Below, piece after piece: positions 20,776 through 21,106 of a stretch of DNA of 21,106 nt. A program made the position numbers and the translations under genes. The stretch's first letter is position 1, and every line of letters begins with the position of its first letter. This DNA comes from Clostridiales bacterium UBA4698 (GTDB lineage Bacteria > Bacillota > Clostridia > TANB77 > UBA1234): contig DHKI01000030.1 of assembly GCA_002404755.1 (NCBI GenBank), positions 42,976 to 64,081 on the forward strand, in the 5' to 3' direction. The notes under the pieces were generated by a model. That model saw only the letters and a list, made by a program, of their open reading frames with translations, did no database searches and was not told the origin of the DNA.

Positions 20776-21106
20776 TTAAATTTCTATATTCCAGGCACTT
20801 GTCATATCTTTATTATTAGCTTGAACTGAAGAGCGTAAAGATACTACAGGGCGAACACCATTTGTAACATAAAGAGCGACACTGTAAACATCCCCTGTAC
20901 CAACAACTTGAAATAGTAAATTATCACCTGCAACCCAATAATACGCACTATTAGCAAAAAGCTTTTGATATTTTTTATCATTCAAATTCTTTAACTCATT
21001 TGATGCTATTATATTATATATATCTTCAGCTTTCATCGACCTTACTTGCAAGTTTTCTCCACTTATGTTTGTATATTTATTTGAAAAAGTCTCTGTCAGT
21101 GTGATA
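20776..21106 (-). CDS. C-type-lectin/FGE-like domain protein, C-terminal part (cut by window edge)
   Basis: About 109 C-terminal residues are visible; the frame is open to the window edge (ITLTETFSNKYTNISGENLQ ...). It aligns with the plus-strand gene at 18922-19515: TLTETFSNKYT against TLTQAFTNKYT, LQVRSMKAEDI against LKVRAMTMDDI, KYQKLFANSAYYW against RYQNLFNLGTYYW, NGVRPVVSL against SGVRPVVSL, and AWNIEI at the end. Between YYW and GVRP it reads VAGDNLLFQVVGTGDVYSVA, with normal AT-rich codons and no adenine-replacement signature. It is therefore a paralogue on the same scaffold that does not look diversified. It lies 130 bp upstream of the fic start, in the same direction, but fic has its own promoter. 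Confidence 0.75.
   Translation of the reverse strand, partial: ITLTETFSNKYTNISGENLQVRSMKAEDIYNIIASNELKNLNDKKYQKLFANSAYYWVAGDNLLFQVVGTGDVYSVALYVTNGVRPVVSLRSSVQANNKDMTSAWNIEI

Noticed and set aside
1..21106. DGR template repeat or reverse transcriptase in the window
   Set aside because: I looked for a second GC-rich AAC-dense copy of the 19345-19449 segment on both strands and for an RT-like protein; neither is visible. The paralogue at 20776-21106 has an unrelated AT-rich sequence at that position.

Overview
The window looks like the chromosome of a low-G+C Bacillota (Firmicutes), most likely an uncultured gut Clostridia. Four points suggest this: the AT-rich composition, strong AGGAGG-type ribosome binding sites, the rpsL-rpsG-fusA-tuf order with a 138-residue Firmicute-type S12, and a giant secreted protein whose Cys/His motif and Ig-like domains are of a kind common in gut Clostridia. 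The genus cannot be fixed from the sequence alone.

Layout. Positions 1-3514 (minus strand) hold the str operon, read right to left: rpsL, rpsG, fusA and the 5' part of tuf, which runs off the left edge. A clear sigma-A promoter (TTGACA-17-TAAAAT) lies 135-165 bp upstream of rpsL. Positions 3866-18403 (minus) hold one uninterrupted gene for a secreted or membrane-tethered protein of 4845 residues. It has its own promoter at its right end and a hairpin terminator directly after its stop codon, so it is a transcription unit separate from the str operon. Most of the protein is an ordered array of small beta-sandwich (Ig-like) domains in three super-blocks.

Positions 18413-18921 are non-coding and contain promoter elements, a short GC-rich palindrome and a perfect 14-bp inverted repeat. 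From 18922 to the end is an accessory region. It holds a plus-strand gene for a C-type-lectin/FGE-like domain ending in GVRPVVSL, a frameshifted class II Fic gene on minus, and a second minus-strand GVRPVVSL paralogue cut by the right edge.

The main discovery candidate is the 3' end of the plus-strand gene (about 19345-19449). It is abruptly GC-rich in an AT-rich gene and dominated by AGC, GAC, GGC, ATC, TAC and TGT codons around invariant-looking GTG/CGT/CCG codons. It sits at the C-terminal ligand-binding position of a C-type-lectin-like fold. This is what a variable repeat of a diversity-generating retroelement (DGR) looks like. No template repeat or reverse transcriptase is in the window, so the call is an inference. 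The neighbouring paralogue has the same framework but ordinary AT-rich sequence at that position. The giant Ig-array protein and the candidate diversified lectin may both belong to the cell-surface adhesion repertoire, but no direct functional link is visible.
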